A DNA stretch of 64,000 bases from Mangifera indica (GCF_011075055.1 NC_058138.1:19938928-20002927); one strand, 5' to 3'. Shown: positions 1 through 12,237, counted from the stretch's first letter. Numbers and translations: made by a program. The notes: generated by a model not told the origin, from the letters alone.

Positions 1-1247
1 TAATTATAGTATTTGTCTTAAACTGTTCTACATCAGTACTTGTGCCATGTTGTAATTCATTATATTACAGTGCTGTATCTGACAAATTACATAGTTTAAT
101 TATAATGGTGCTGTGGCTCCTTGATCTATAAATTCCTCCTTATAGTTTAGCGTTTACAACAGCTCTCTTTTTCTTTGATACTGTTTAATTTTACATCAAA
201 CTAAATGTTCATTATATTTTGCAGGCAGAGAAAATTGGTCTTGATTACATGGATGTTGAAGCCTTGAAGAAGCTTAACAAGAACAAGAAACTTGTTAAGA
301 AGCTCGCTAAGAAGTACCATGCCTTCTTGGCATCAGAATCTGTCATTAAGCAGATCCCTCGTTTGTTGGGGCCTGGTCTTAACAAGGCAGGCAAGTGTAC
401 TAGAATGGTCTGAAGTTTTCTTCTGGCTACTTTACTAATCAAACTGGTTACTTTTTCAGAAAAATAAAATTATATTTTTTGAAATGCCACGTCGTTGCTG
501 GTGGGACATTAAAAGCTAATGACTTTGTATGAATATGAATTATGGTTATATGTTAGCCCATTTACTACATGTTTGATGCCGAGGATTGATGATGGTGAAA
601 CCCTTTTTAAGGGATGTCAAAACTATTAATTGTTGATTTGTTAGAGTTAGTAGAATGAATTTATTTTGGTGTAGTTAGTCCGATCATTCTTGTTCACGTT
701 AGGTCTGGTAATGCAATTTGTTTAGTTTGCTATATGGTAATTGATTGTCATATAGTCTATTGCTATATGAGTCTAAATTGGTTAGTGTTTGGTAAATGGT
801 CTTACAGAGATTTTCAATTTTTCTTGTGTGCTGCATATATCCTTCTTACTTCTTACCTTGGTTCATCTGTAAATGCAGGAAAGTTCCCTACACTTGTTAC
901 TCACCAAGAATCTCTGGAGTCTAAGGTTAATGAAACTAAGGCAACCGTGAAGTTCCAATTGAAAAAGGTGCTCTGTATGGGAGTTGCCGTTGGAAACTGT
1001 GCCATGGAAGAAAAACAAATCTTCCAGAACGTGCAAATGAGTGTCAATTTTCTAGTATCTCTATTGAAGAAGAACTGGCAGAATGTGAGTTGCTATTCAT
1101 TTCGCTGATATTGATTAGGAGTTATTTTGTTGTTTCTCTTTGCTCAACTTGTGCTGTTCCGGATGTCTGACATTTATATACTTATCTTAACAGGTGAGGT
1201 GCCTGTATCTGAAGAGCACTATGGGTCCATCAAACAGGATCTTTTAA
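1..1247 (+). CDS. RPL10A: 60S ribosomal protein L10a (uL1), 3' part
   Basis: This is the C-terminal two thirds of a cytosolic uL1 protein, which forms the L1 stalk of the 60S subunit near the ribosomal E site. Bases 1-224 are intron. Coding exons are 225-390, 879-1084 and 1194-1247, giving 141 residues of a family that is usually about 216. The peptides [34 protein letters not shown] and [11 protein letters not shown] are diagnostic, and the protein ends in GPSNRIF, matching the plant family ending. The first junction works only with a GC donor (GCAG|GCAAGT at 390/391) and a normal AG acceptor at 877-878, which keeps K-A-G-K-F-P in frame. The second intron is GT-AG. No frame break is visible. 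The upstream exons lie outside the window. Confidence 0.95.
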
Positions 1248-2078
1248 GAGAATATTTTTGCATGGAGTTGAGCTTACAGCCTCTGGATATGCTCATGTAT
1301 TTTGAATGTTTATTTTTGGTGTCTTGACTTCAATGTTTAGTGATTTTATAGCGTTAGACTTATATCAAGTTTTTTCGTTGGAGAGAATTTTAATTGAATC
1401 ATTATTTTCTGTTTCATCTTCCTTTTAATCATATTATTGGCATTTTAGGTCAGGATGAATTATTATTTTAAGGATTTGAGTGAACTTCATAATGAAAGGA
1501 ATGGTACTAAAATAGATCATGGAAGACAATAATCAATGTTACAGTTACTACATGTCTATGTAAATAGCCAATTCAGTAACGACCATGGTTATGGAGAATA
1601 AGTTTTTAAGGGTTGAGGATGAGACTTAACGGGAGAAATTAAGAAGTTGACTAAACTGAAATATATGAGCAGACGAGAATCGTCCAAGTTCATTGTACAC
1701 AGCCCGTTCTACAACAATTGGCTATCATTAATTTTTGTTCCATTTTGCGTCCCATCTGGTCTCTAAGCAAACGTGCAAAGTTTTGACCAAAAAGAATTTG
1801 AAACGTTTAATGCCACTCCTTTATTTCACTCTGACTTCAAAGAATCCTGTAACTGGTTTGGTTTCGGTTGGGTCATCATTCCAAGAGTGGGCCCTATGGT
1901 TTACTCTACCATCAAAATTTCTGTAAAGTTCTTGAAAATAACAAATATACCCTTACCGTCAGTGAAATACGTGGTTATTAAAATATATATTTACTATATT
2001 GTCCTTCAAAAGGGAAATTTGAAATTTGCTATTTAGAAACTTTGAGTTGGGAGGCTTCTTAGCACACAAACGGCCCTT
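1248..2078. other. Intergenic: RPL10A 3' end and ferredoxin promoter
   Basis: No reading frame here resembles a known protein, and the short open frames have no coding character. The first few hundred bases should carry the RPL10A 3' UTR. The rest is the upstream region of the ferredoxin gene. I recognise no mobile element. Confidence 0.5.
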
Positions 2079-2086
2079 TATAAATA
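2079..2086 (+). promoter_or_regulatory. TATA box of the ferredoxin gene
   Basis: TATAAATA sits in a GC-richer context (CCCTTTATAAATAAG) about 55-60 bases before a splice donor that ends a pyrimidine-rich leader. Transcription would start near 2110, giving a short first leader exon of about 30 bases. The promoter role is inferred from motif and spacing. Confidence 0.6.
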
Positions 2087-2141
2087 AGAGAGCCGCCCCC
2101 TCGAATTCTCCGCTTCTTCGACTCTCCCTTCTTCTTTTTCT

Positions 2142-3715
2142 GTAAGATTTCTCTGCATTCATAGACATTATTTATTTATTTAAAACTACTGCTATGTGAA
2201 AAGTTTTAACGACGCCGTCTTTGTAGAATCTTTGTAGAATCTCCTGCTACTTGTTTTCTCATTTATGTAAGATATTTGTTTTTTAATCTTTTATTTTGTT
2301 TAGTACAAAATTAATCTTTGTTGAAGGTTTCTTTCTGGTTATTTGTTCACGTTTAGATTGTGCTTCTTGCGGATCCTGCTGATACTTTATTTTGCTTGGG
2401 TTTAGTATTTGTATTCCTATTAATTTTGTTTGCATTGCATTTTGTTGATGTTTGTCCTATATCCCGGCTCTTTAAATTGCGTTCATTAGCTGAATGTGAC
2501 CGTGTCTCAGCTTCTTTAGGGTTTTGTTCATTCGGTGGATTTGGGGAATAAGATCAAGTTGGTTGACACCTTGGTTGGTGCTTCATCCCCCACCATTTTT
2601 TTCAACTACTTAATGGTCAGGTGTTGCAAAGTAATTCCAAGGTAGACGTTTTCAAATCAATTAGGAAATCATCTGTGGGTATTAACTAGAAAATCTTGCT
2701 ATTCTATCATTACTTATTGTCTGATTCAAGACACCTGAATATTTCATAGCCAAACAACTTTTAAAACTTCAATTTTTTGCACAGCTTCTCGTTCTTTAGT
2801 TTCATTCTTTGCAACCTCACACATTAATTATGTTGTGCACATCGAATCAAATGCTAAAAGTTTATTTTCATCTTAGTAGGAAAATTGCTTGCTGAACTTA
2901 ATTCTAAACTGATTTTTTGTATGTATATCACTTTTATTTACTTTAGACCATTAGCGTAGCAAATCTTTACCATTATTAATACTGGAGATGATTTCTGTGG
3001 GACTCATTATTTTAAAATCCACAAAATTTTCTTTTCCTTTTTCATATTACTCATTTGCTGTTTTAGTTACTTTTAGGGATAAGTCTCCATTATTTTTTTT
3101 TTACTAATTATTAGATTTGTGGAGTTTGTTAATATAATTAATTATGTGAAAATTATAATTTTTTTTCATTTGTTGTTTTGTAAATATACTGTATGATGAA
3201 AATGGATATAAAGAACGTGTTTTTATCCTTTTTTATAAGATGGAGCCTCGAGTGAAGAGCAGAGAGCCTAAAAGCTTGCTCTTCTCATAGTGCTCCAGAC
3301 ATCAATTGCCATGTCCTTACAGAAATGGATTATTTGTTTCCATTGTGTAATTTTGTACAAGGTGGACAAATGTGTACTAGATCTTCTTAAAGAATGATGT
3401 GTCAGTGTGTAGGGTGTATGGAAGTATTTAAGTCTGATGTGGAGAAGTAATTTTCTTGAGTGTTACCTTGGAATACTTAATAGTGATTTCCCCATTAGTA
3501 TATTGATAGGTTTTATATTGTCAGATGCATGGTTTGTGTTTTAAGTTCTCCTGTGCTATATTATGAATATGCTGTTGTGTGCATATTTACCCTTATTTAG
3601 CTTATTACATTAGATCTCCACATTTTGGGAGTGACAGAGCTTTGTTGTAATTTCAACTGCTATGTACTTACAAAAGAGCCATTGGTAGACCCTGACAATT
3701 TTCTTTTGAATACAG
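2142..3715 (+). other. Leader (5' UTR) intron of the ferredoxin gene
   Basis: A GTAAG donor at 2142 follows the pyrimidine-rich leader (2087-2141). A TACAG acceptor at 3711-3715 lies eight bases before the ATG. The 1.57 kb between is T-rich and has no coding sequence, as expected of a plant leader intron. Long first introns of this kind often raise expression of plant genes; that effect here is inference. Confidence 0.6.
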
Positions 3716-3723
3716 GCGTAAAG

Positions 3724-4176
3724 ATGGCAACTGTTACGCTTAGCTTCCCATCCATGGTTAAAGCTGCAACCCAGAATCGCTTGTCAAACGCCATTATCAA
3801 GAGTTCATCCTCGCTTGGATCAGTAAAGAGTATTTCCAAGTCTTTTGGGCTGAGATGTTCTCCCAATTTCAGAGCATCAATGGCGGTATACAAGATTAAG
3901 CTGGTTGGACCGGATGGTGAGGAGAGTGAGTTTGAAGCCCCTGATGACACCTATATTCTAGATGCTGCTGAGAGTGCAGGAGTTGATCTGCCGTATTCTT
4001 GTAGAGCTGGGGCTTGCTCAACCTGTGCAGGGCAATTGGTGTCAGGCACAGTTGATCAGTCTGATGGTTCCTTCCTTGATGAAGATCAAATGAAGCAGGG
4101 TTATCTGCTGACGTGCGTTTCGTACCCAACTGCAGACTGTGTGATTCACACCCACAAGGAAGGTGACCTTTACTGA
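3724..4176 (+). CDS. FD3: Plastid [2Fe-2S] ferredoxin, root (non-photosynthetic) type
   Basis: A single coding exon encodes 150 aa. It carries one-electron transfer in the plastid stroma; root-type ferredoxins accept electrons from NADPH via root FNR and feed nitrite reductase, sulfite reductase and glutamate synthase. Residues 1 to about 52 form a Ser/Thr/Lys-rich transit peptide starting [11 protein letters not shown]. The mature part begins near [15 protein letters not shown]. The cluster ligands are visible in CRAGACSTC and in the later Cys of LLTCVSYP. The ending [13 protein letters not shown] matches root-type isoforms as I remember them, not the leaf type. The start was chosen because the transit peptide begins there and the intron acceptor lies just upstream; the longer in-frame extension is intron. 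The cluster and fold are certain; isoform assignment is fairly sure. Confidence 0.95.
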   Translation: MATVTLSFPSMVKAATQNRLSNAIIKSSSSLGSVKSISKSFGLRCSPNFRASMAVYKIKLVGPDGEESEFEAPDDTYILDAAESAGVDLPYSCRAGACSTCAGQLVSGTVDQSDGSFLDEDQMKQGYLLTCVSYPTADCVIHTHKEGDLY

Positions 4177-6836
4177 GTGTTATTGCCGTGAGAAACAAGT
4201 CGTTCTTTCCCTTAAATTGTCTAGAATCATCATAATCATCATATAGTAGGGATTGTGATGGACGTTTAGTTGGTTTTTTTTGTTTGGTGGTTGTCCTAGG
4301 GGAAATTCAATCATCAAGAACAGAAGATGCAAAACTATTGTGGGATGAAGGCAAATAAATCTCATCTACTCGAAATGCGTTTTTTCAATTGAGGGGATTC
4401 CAAGTTCATAAATTAGTCAAAACTTAAATTTGTTAATTTTACCTTACATTGTCTTATCATTAATCAAATACGATTATTATCAACAGAACTTGCTATCTTG
4501 GGATACCGATTATTTGAGGTGTTTGAAAGAACACAGTGACTTATTAATTAATGAGATTTGATAACGATCATGAAATGAAAGAAGAGAGATATAGGAAATT
4601 TGATCTTCGGATCCACGTTTCAGGTGAGAGTCCTGTCTCATCCACATTTATTAATCAATCACCCCATCTTAAGTTGATTTTTATGCGGTTTTATCTATGC
4701 AGAGAAATAGTTATTTTTCCCCCAGAAGGGTCAACTTTATGCATTTAAAAAACCAAAGAAAACCTGCAATATTCTCCAAGAAGATTGTCAAAATTCTTCA
4801 TATCTTCGATAACAAGTGGCTTCTTTTATTAAGGCTTGTGATTAATTTGTTTCTTATTTTCGGAATTCCTTGTGATGTTTGAGAGAATAAGAATCCCTGG
4901 CCTGCTTAGTCCAAATGAATAAAGTTGTTTTGAATTTAGTAAAACTTTCACCAACCCACTTCTGTCAATACCAAATTCTCCAGTTATTCATCTTATTCTA
5001 TGCACATAGAAATCTGATGTAACACATTTCAGCTAACACTCAACAAAACAATAATTTAAAGCTTTACTTGTTTAACAATCAAAGTTATCTATTGGCTTGA
5101 AAAACGATCATCTAAGACTAAGAGTTGTCAAGAGAAAAGCGAGTGCCAGCTCCCATTAATTAAATTCCAGCACGAAAAGAAATTTGTTCCACATAAGACT
5201 ATTCTTCTCTAATCAGCCTTCTAAGTAGCTGCCTCATCATTTTTCCGTGTATCTTAACTCATATCTGGATGCTAGCTATCCTTCATTACACAAGGTATTC
5301 TGTGGGGTCTTGTGATTAATTTATCAACATTATTACAGGAAAAAGGAAGAAACCAAATCAAAAGGGGATGCCTCTTCATCAGTGTCCTCCTTTTGTTTTA
5401 ATTAATCATCATCTTCCGTTTTGAGTATACAACCATGAAAATGATCATGCGAATTTACGTACGCCACAGAAAAGTACACAATATGAGGCTAATTTTATAC
5501 AATACATTTGAGTTTAATTTTAAATATAAATCTTTTTTCGATTCATATAAAAGTGGGCTAATTATGTAATCTCAAATTAGGATGAAATTATTGTTTACTT
5601 ATAGGAGTGTAATTTGGTGGGTCGTCATCCATAAATATGAGACTTATACTTAGCTTGATCAGTGTGTTAAAAATGTATCGTATCATTGTCATTGTAGTTT
5701 ATTGTCTTTTGAATGTATGTTCCCTGAATTTGATGAAAAAGTGTTTTACCGATAACAATTTCTCTTAATCATATATGTGCATGACTATGAGTGATGAAGG
5801 CTTTACACCGTTAAGGGAAATGGCATCTTGGTTGGAACCAATTCCCTCCCATTAACGCAATCTTTTAAGTAAAGTTAAAGAATAATAATGAAAAGGTCAG
5901 TGCCAAAAAAAATAAAGTGTAACTGAGGAGGTACTGACTACCATGCAAGATTCCCAAGTTTCAATTTTTTTTTTTTTCTTAATAATTAGAGCCTTTGTTT
6001 GTATTAACCCGATAAACATATTTAAGTATAATAATTAAATTCATAAGTATTATTTCAGATAAATAAAAAATTTATGATTCTAATCTAAATTTTCACGTTA
6101 AAATTTTTAAATTTTATTAATTTTATTAATCTTTTGGATCTTTATGTAGCAATTCGGTGTATATCCATCAAATTATTTTATCGTAATACAAAACTAATAT
6201 CATTTAAAGGGTAATCTCCAAGTTTTGCTTTGTTGCTTGATATTTTTGACAATAAAATCAAATACATTATCAACAGAAATTAGGTAGATAATTTGCTAAG
6301 ACAATTGTTGAAGGCAGGAAGGCCCCAGCTGCCATTAGTCTCAAATTATGCAGCGAAAATATTTCTATTATTCCTTTCGTGTCAATTTTGTACACTAACA
6401 ATGTCAATAACCATGTTCACGAACTCAAATGTTTTTCTACTTTGTTAATTACAATTTTGTCCTTACTTGAAAATATAGTGGCACGAAATATAACAAAAAG
6501 CTATAGGTCTTTATGAAGAATGAATGCAAGAAATCTAAATGGGAACAAGTAATGTTACCCTCAATTTTCATTTCACTCTTATGCAAACATTAAAAATCTG
6601 AATGAATTAAATATAAGGTATATTAAAAGTTTGATTTATTACGAAAATAGAAAGGAAAGGGTGTTTTTGTAATTGTAGAAGAAAATAACACGTGCAAAGG
6701 TGAGGAGGGAGCCGTATAAATCGTGGGCCGCGAGGAAGGCGCCAGGAAGACGGTGGTTAACACGTGCGCTCTACATTTTAATTAATTAATTAATTAAAAG
6801 ATTCGCCATCATCTCTAAAAGTTGACTTTTTTCAAA
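4177..6836. other. Intergenic, AT-rich, no gene seen
   Basis: The ferredoxin 3' UTR lies at the start. The remaining 2.4 kb is AT-rich with only short chance frames. A TTAATTAA tract lies at about 6777-6797, and two ACGTG-core motifs (CACGTG) occur near 6690 and 6759. I recognise no gene. Confidence 0.5.
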
Positions 6837-7663
6837 GGCCAAACTATATTCCCACCCAAGGTATGCTATAATGACAAATTTTCACCCTTTAACTATGAAA
6901 ACACCAAACATTCACCCATAACTGGTTAAATTTAACAAAACCCTAACGGTGGTAAGGGTAAAATCGTTATTTTCTCTATAATATTAAAAATAAACTAAAA
7001 TAAAATCAAATTTTTCCCCCCTAAACTTTAAAAACTACAATTTTCTCCTAGCCTAAGTTTTAAAAAATCACAGTTTCACCCTAGGATTTCGTTTTGAAAT
7101 TTTCGACGACATCTTCGGCTCCATTGCCGACGACCTCTCTCTCTCGAAGCATTCTCTCCTTCTGGCGATCTCTTTCCTCCCATTTGGACGTCCGATCGAC
7201 GTCGGAGAAGTCGTGGAAGACGAAGAACTTCGTTGGGCTTTGTCTTCCCAGTCGTCTTCTGGAAAGACGATCGTCGTCCTCTAGGAAGACGAGTCGTCTT
7301 CATCTGGAAAGACGATTTCTCTTCCCAGACAACGTCTCTCTAAGTCGGATGGGTTGGGGTGGAGTTGAGGGGGGCTGTCGGTGGAAGAGAAACCGTCGGG
7401 AGGGGGAGATGGTCGGCGATGGTGCTGAAGAAAGTGAAAGGGTTTGAAAACTAAACCCTAGGGGGGGAATGCAATTTTTTCAAACTTAGCTTTGGGAAAA
7501 AATGTTAGTTTTTAAACTTTTAGGGGGGAAAATGAGATTAAATTTTCAGGGGTTAGAGTTCATTAAATTTAACCGACCATGGGTGGGTATTTGGTGTTTC
7601 CATAGTTAAAGGGTGAAAACTTATCATTACAGTATACCTTGGGTGGGAAATAGTCGTTTGGCC
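6837..7663. mobile_element. Foldback Mutator-like MITE, copy 1 (827 bp)
   Basis: The element begins GGCCAAACTATATTCCCACC and ends with the inverted equivalent (GGGTGGGAAATAGTCGTTTGGCC). The same 9 bases, TTTTTCAAA, flank it at 6828-6836 and 7664-7672. A 9-bp target duplication with long inverted termini is the signature of Mutator-like elements. The inverted arms do not stop at the ends: the inner sequence around 7075-7150 (CCCTAGGATTTCGTTTTGAA and following) is the inverse of 7385-7465, so almost the whole element can fold back on itself. The core (about 7080-7450) is clearly richer in GC than its surroundings. It has no transposase, so it would depend on an autonomous element. Open frames inside it reflect the hairpin, not protein selection. 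Confidence 0.85.
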
Positions 7664-8247
7664 TTTTTCAAATCATAGATTCTCTGCTTGCTGCCTGCCT
7701 TGTGGTTTCATTTTCATTCTTCGTCTCTTCACTAACGTCTCATCAAGAAGCAAGGTGTTATATAATAGTGCTCTAACTTAACGGGTGATAAAGATATTTT
7801 CCAACCCAAAATTAAGAGAAATTAATTAAATTATCATTTTGTATAGGTAATAAATAAACTTACCCATAATTTTGTGACTTAAGCAAAAATACTTATATTT
7901 TAAAGGATTTAAAGGAAAATGTCTTAAATATCCAAAAAAAAACCAAAACTATCAATCTTTTCTTCTATATAAATCATATCTATTCCTTCATCTATTAATA
8001 TATACAATTTTATTCATTATCTGAGAGAGATTTTTAGAGAGAGAAAAAAGTTTCTGATCAAAATTTTGAACGCGAAGAAAAAAGTTTGTGATATTGAGGT
8101 ATTTATATGTACTGTAACTTCAGTCGTTATTATTTTATTGATAATATAATTATATGTGATATTTTATATAATAAATTAGAGTTATGTGTAACAATTAAAT
8201 TGATAAAAATTATAGGGGGTATTTTGTAATTATTATAGTAAAGCGTG

Positions 8248-8400
8248 AAATGATATTTTATAATAAAGGGTGTTAGAGACATTAGATAATATTTTGAAGG
8301 CAAAATGATATTTTATAATAAAGGGTGTTAGAGATATTATATAATATTTGGGGGTAAAATGATACTTTACAATATAAAGGGTAAATTAATATTTTAAAAA
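8248..8400. repeat. Tandem repeat, about 55-bp unit, three copies
   Basis: AAATGATATTTTATAATAAA recurs at 8248 and 8303, with a diverged third copy at about 8357. The period is 54-55 bases. The first two units share the following GGGTGTTAGAGA and ATAATATTT blocks. The array lies near the left end of the decayed Mutator element, where subterminal repeats are usual. Confidence 0.75.
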
Positions 8401-9059
8401 TTAATATCAAATTAATCAAAGTACATTAATGTCGTAATATATAATAGAATTATAGAATAAGTGTAATTATGCAACAAAAATAAAATCATGAAACTCAAAC
8501 TTAATAATAAAATAATGTACCACAAATTTGTAAATAGTGTATATCGATTATATATTTTATTGTAAGATTAATCTATATAATAGTATATGTTTTGATTAGA
8601 TATGAGAATAAATGAATAGAAAGAGGTGACAACATAATAAAATATGTTGAAGATAACAAGAAATTGATTAAAATTTCAAAGCACACGACATTCAAGAGAT
8701 TAATCCAAATGATAAGCAAAAAGTGTAACATAGATGAAAGGTATTTAACATTCAGATACGCATAAAACCAAGACATCTTGATGACAATATCCCTATTGAA
8801 ATTTCAATGATAAAAATATTGAAGTTTTTAATGATTTGTCAAACTCTTTAAAGAATGTGTTTCAATTTTTGTAACAACTACACTTAATGATGATAGTTAT
8901 GAGGTTCAACAAGCAAACAAGGATTTACAAGGTGGTGAGCCAAGTAATTATCCACAAATCATGAGATTGATTTATGAGGGATTCAAAATATGGAGATCAA
9001 TCTGAAACAAAAATTTTTTTAGGAAGACTTTGTATACTTAAATAATGTTCATGTTGATA

Positions 9060-9620
9060 TATTTATAGCGTAGAAGAATTTGTTCATGGCAACGAAGAAA
9101 AATTTTTAGATTGGAGTGAATTTGAAGGGAAGGTTATGCGTGATATTCCATCGAGAAACTAGAGTTCAAAAAGAAGACACATATTAATGAAGATATTGAA
9201 AGTACAAGTAGTTTCCCACAAATAAATCCTGATAATGAGAATGTTCGTATTGATGCATTTTATTGGTTCCCTAATTTTCCTGACCAACCATCCATATCCA
9301 AAAACCAAGGAGTGCAAAGAGATAATGATTATCTAAAAATTAGTACATTAGTTTCAAATAAATAGCACGTCATTGATGCAATAACTCGAGATACTCTTAA
9401 GAAAGGATATCAGTTTAAAGTGCACAAGTCAGACACCTTCAGGTGAGAGGTTAAATGTCGTAATTAGCAATGTAAATAACGTGCATGAGCAAATAGGGTG
9501 GGAGAAAGTGACAGTATTGAACTATGACGTATGGGTAGCCAATACACATCTTAAAAATCAAAATTGCCTCATTATAAGCAAGCGAGACTATGAGTTTTAG
9601 GGTAAATTTTGAGGACCAAA
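9060..9620 (+). pseudogene. MuDR-type Mutator transposase remnant
   Basis: Conceptual translation across several stops and frame changes gives HVIDAITRDTLKKGYQFKVH, then KSDTFR, then a block reading approximately RVGES-SIEL-RMGSQYTS with later KSKLPHYKQAR. This is the layout of the N-terminal region of plant MuDR transposases (a small Cys-containing DNA-binding domain before the catalytic core). An acidic and Ser-rich stretch precedes it. The DDE catalytic core was not recovered. Stops at several sites mean it cannot encode a working protein. Confidence 0.6.
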
Positions 9621-9699
9621 TTTATATTAGTTGACTATATGTATCGACCTAAAGAAATCATTGTGTACATGGTTAACCAATATAAAATTGATATATCAT

Positions 9700-11600
9700 A
9701 TGCACAAGCAGGACAGACAACAAAACTAGGCACTTCAATTATTGAGTGACACACCATAAAAATCATTTATATTGCTACCAGGGTATTGTCACAATGTCCA
9801 CAGTAATAAGTTAACAAGAAATCGACAAACGAATGTTAAATTGAGATATAATATTTACAAACGATGTTATACTTACTTAACCCATTATAGAAGGTGTCAA
9901 TGGAGAAACCTCATGCAATAATCTCTTATCTCTCATATCAAAAGTCAATATAGGATCCTCCTTTGATAGTCCCTCATAAAAAAACCGACGTTGTAACAAT
10001 ATCAATAATCACGAGTTAACAAAAAACTAAAAGTATTTCTGAACTATCATTTCCAATATACTTAAAAAGTTTAATACTTACCTCAACAATAGGTGGAGGT
10101 GTGAATGTCAAACCCCTCCTTGATGGTTCGTCATCATTGTCGTGAGGAGACTGTAACAATATATATAATAATTATAAAGTTTACATGTTTGCATATTTAA
10201 TTAACTGGAATATTTGGTATATCATTAACTTTTTTACCTATACGATAATATTTGTGCGGAGATGAGATCGTGTGTCTTCCATATGAGTCTTCTATTCTCT
10301 ATACAAGTCATCCTATCCTCCATACGAGTCAACCTATCTAAAATAAAATTATCCCATCAAGTCAATGTAATATCAAAATAATAAATGGAGAAATTCAGTC
10401 CAGTGACAGAAGGATCATTTGACGTTCGTTTGGTGGCAAGGAGCACAACAGAGGGCTCTGATGATATGTGCTCGACAATAGAGCTCATAACAAGGGCATA
10501 AATAGGAATGTACTTAGTGGCATGAGCGGGCTTGGTAACAAAAGGCTGAACAAAAGCCTCGATATGAGGCAGAGCAACGACTGAAGAAGCAACGTCAAGA
10601 AGACCGATAATGCATCTCCTAACGAGGATGGAGATGATGTCAATGAAAAAGACTATCTATCTGACATCCTCATGTATCAGACAATGTCATCAAACTAATT
10701 TGCAGTTTTCTCTACCGAAGATAAAACTAGTAGAAAATTAACATCATTCTGCAAATTTTTAAGTAAACTTTGTAATTATACCTTATATATATTTTTATCA
10801 ATAACAAATTATTACCTACTGCATCTCCAATGAAGATAGTTGGGATAACATCCCATCTTGAGATGTCTTTCATGTGCCACCTCAACATCTAGACAAATTC
10901 TGAAACTGGCATGATATCCACCCATCGATGTAGTGTATTCAACGTCTTATACATCCAAAATTACAATTTCAACTTAAATTTATTACTCTATAAAATTACA
11001 ATCGTATTAACTGTAATTTTATTTTAATAGTTATTTTTTTTAAATTAATAAATGTCACAATTACCTAGAATACTAGCAGAAATCTCATTATACTATATTG
11101 TTGGATAAGGTTTTCTTTCTTTTTTATAAAGCCGAAATCTATAGAAACTCGAAAGATATTATCACAAATCGATTGATACATCATATGCTACACCTATGCT
11201 CCCATTGGGTATGCATTGAACCCATCAAGATGATCAATCAATTATAATATCTTCTAGGGAATTGTTTTTCTCAAATTACTCCATGATAACCTAATGTTAG
11301 GATAAAATAATAAGGTCAACTTTATTGCATCAGTGTCTTCTCCCCCTAAGGCTTTTGTTGGAAAATGCAACTCAGATAGACATATGTAACTGACTTACAC
11401 CCGTGAAAATATATATATTGGATTCGATCGTTAGTCTTCAATAGAATATACATGTCAATATCCAACATTCAACAAAACTCGTACAAACTGAACTTGACGT
11501 CAACCTCATTAACTCGAAATTATAACTCATTGCTCGAGTTCACGTTATTTACCACTCTTATGAGGAAAGAGTGTAATAACACTCTATTGAATCGGCTATC
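9700..11600 (-). pseudogene. Degenerate second ORF of the Mutator element (DUF1985/Ulp1-like)
   Basis: On the minus strand, separated coding-like pieces appear. About 11290-11200 reads LDHLDGFNAYPMGA, resembling the conserved YPWG block of DUF1985 proteins often carried with Ulp1 proteases by plant Mutator elements. About 10960-10800 reads LHRWVDIMPVSEFV and RWDVIPTIFIGDAV. About 10150-10080 reads SPHDNDDEPSRRGLTFTPPP. Stops and frame changes are frequent and no Ulp1 catalytic Cys motif was found. The family call rests on short motifs and is tentative; a decayed protein-coding origin is more secure. Confidence 0.4.
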
Positions 11601-11998
11601 TTTAAGGTCCATAAAGTGTCTGAAACAAGTAAGTTGAAATATTTGTAACTACCGCTCTGTTAATATTTTCTTAATCATAGCTCTCACATCTTTATATCCA
11701 CACGTAGTAACTTGAGTTTTGAAGTGGTTTTCCATAGGAAATATGATTTTATCCTTTCCCTTATCCCTTTTTGCTCTTTTGTCGAACTCCTTATTAAAAA
11801 AATAAATTACAATTATATCAATTTTTTATTAAAAATGATTCAATTCTGAGCATAGATATATTATTCAGAAAAATAGATCTCAAATTAGAATTTTACATGT
11901 CAAAAAACCTTCAAATGCAAAAATTTTAATTTGCCCCTTATATAAAAATATCAAAAAACACTCAGTTTTGAAAAAAAAATCATTCTGCCCCCAAAACC

Positions 11999-12237
11999 CA
12001 TCACGCAAATTCATGTGATGGAAAACTTAAAAAAAAAAACACATTTTGCACCCCATCACACGAATTTGCGTGTCAACGAATTTTTCAAATTTATAATTTT
12101 GCCCCACCACATAATTTATTGTTTAAAAACTCGCACTTTGACCCCCAACTACACAAATTTGTGTAGTTTAAAAATTTTGAAAAATGCACAAAACCTTCAT
12201 GTTTCTAAGAAATCACATCACACAAATTTGTGTGGTG
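11999..12237. repeat. Cluster of related short palindromes (CACAAATTTGTG core)
   Basis: Four related inverted repeats occur: 11999-12020, about 12055-12076, 12147-12168 (a perfect 22-bp palindrome, AACTACACAAATTTGTGTAGTT) and 12216-12237 (one mismatch). They share a C-A-C-x-A-A-A-T-T-T-x-G-T-G core. They lie near the right end of the decayed Mutator element. Confidence 0.7.

Noticed and set aside
586..690. Possible C/D snoRNA in the RPL10A intron
   Set aside because: A TGATGA motif is present but no CTGA box at usable distance.
7094..7447. 117-codon open frame as a protein gene
   Set aside because: It lies in the GC-rich core of the foldback MITE. The opposite strand is also open, as expected of a hairpin with few AT-rich stops.
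8248..8400. CRISPR-like array
   Set aside because: The repeats are contiguous without unique spacers, in a plant nuclear genome.
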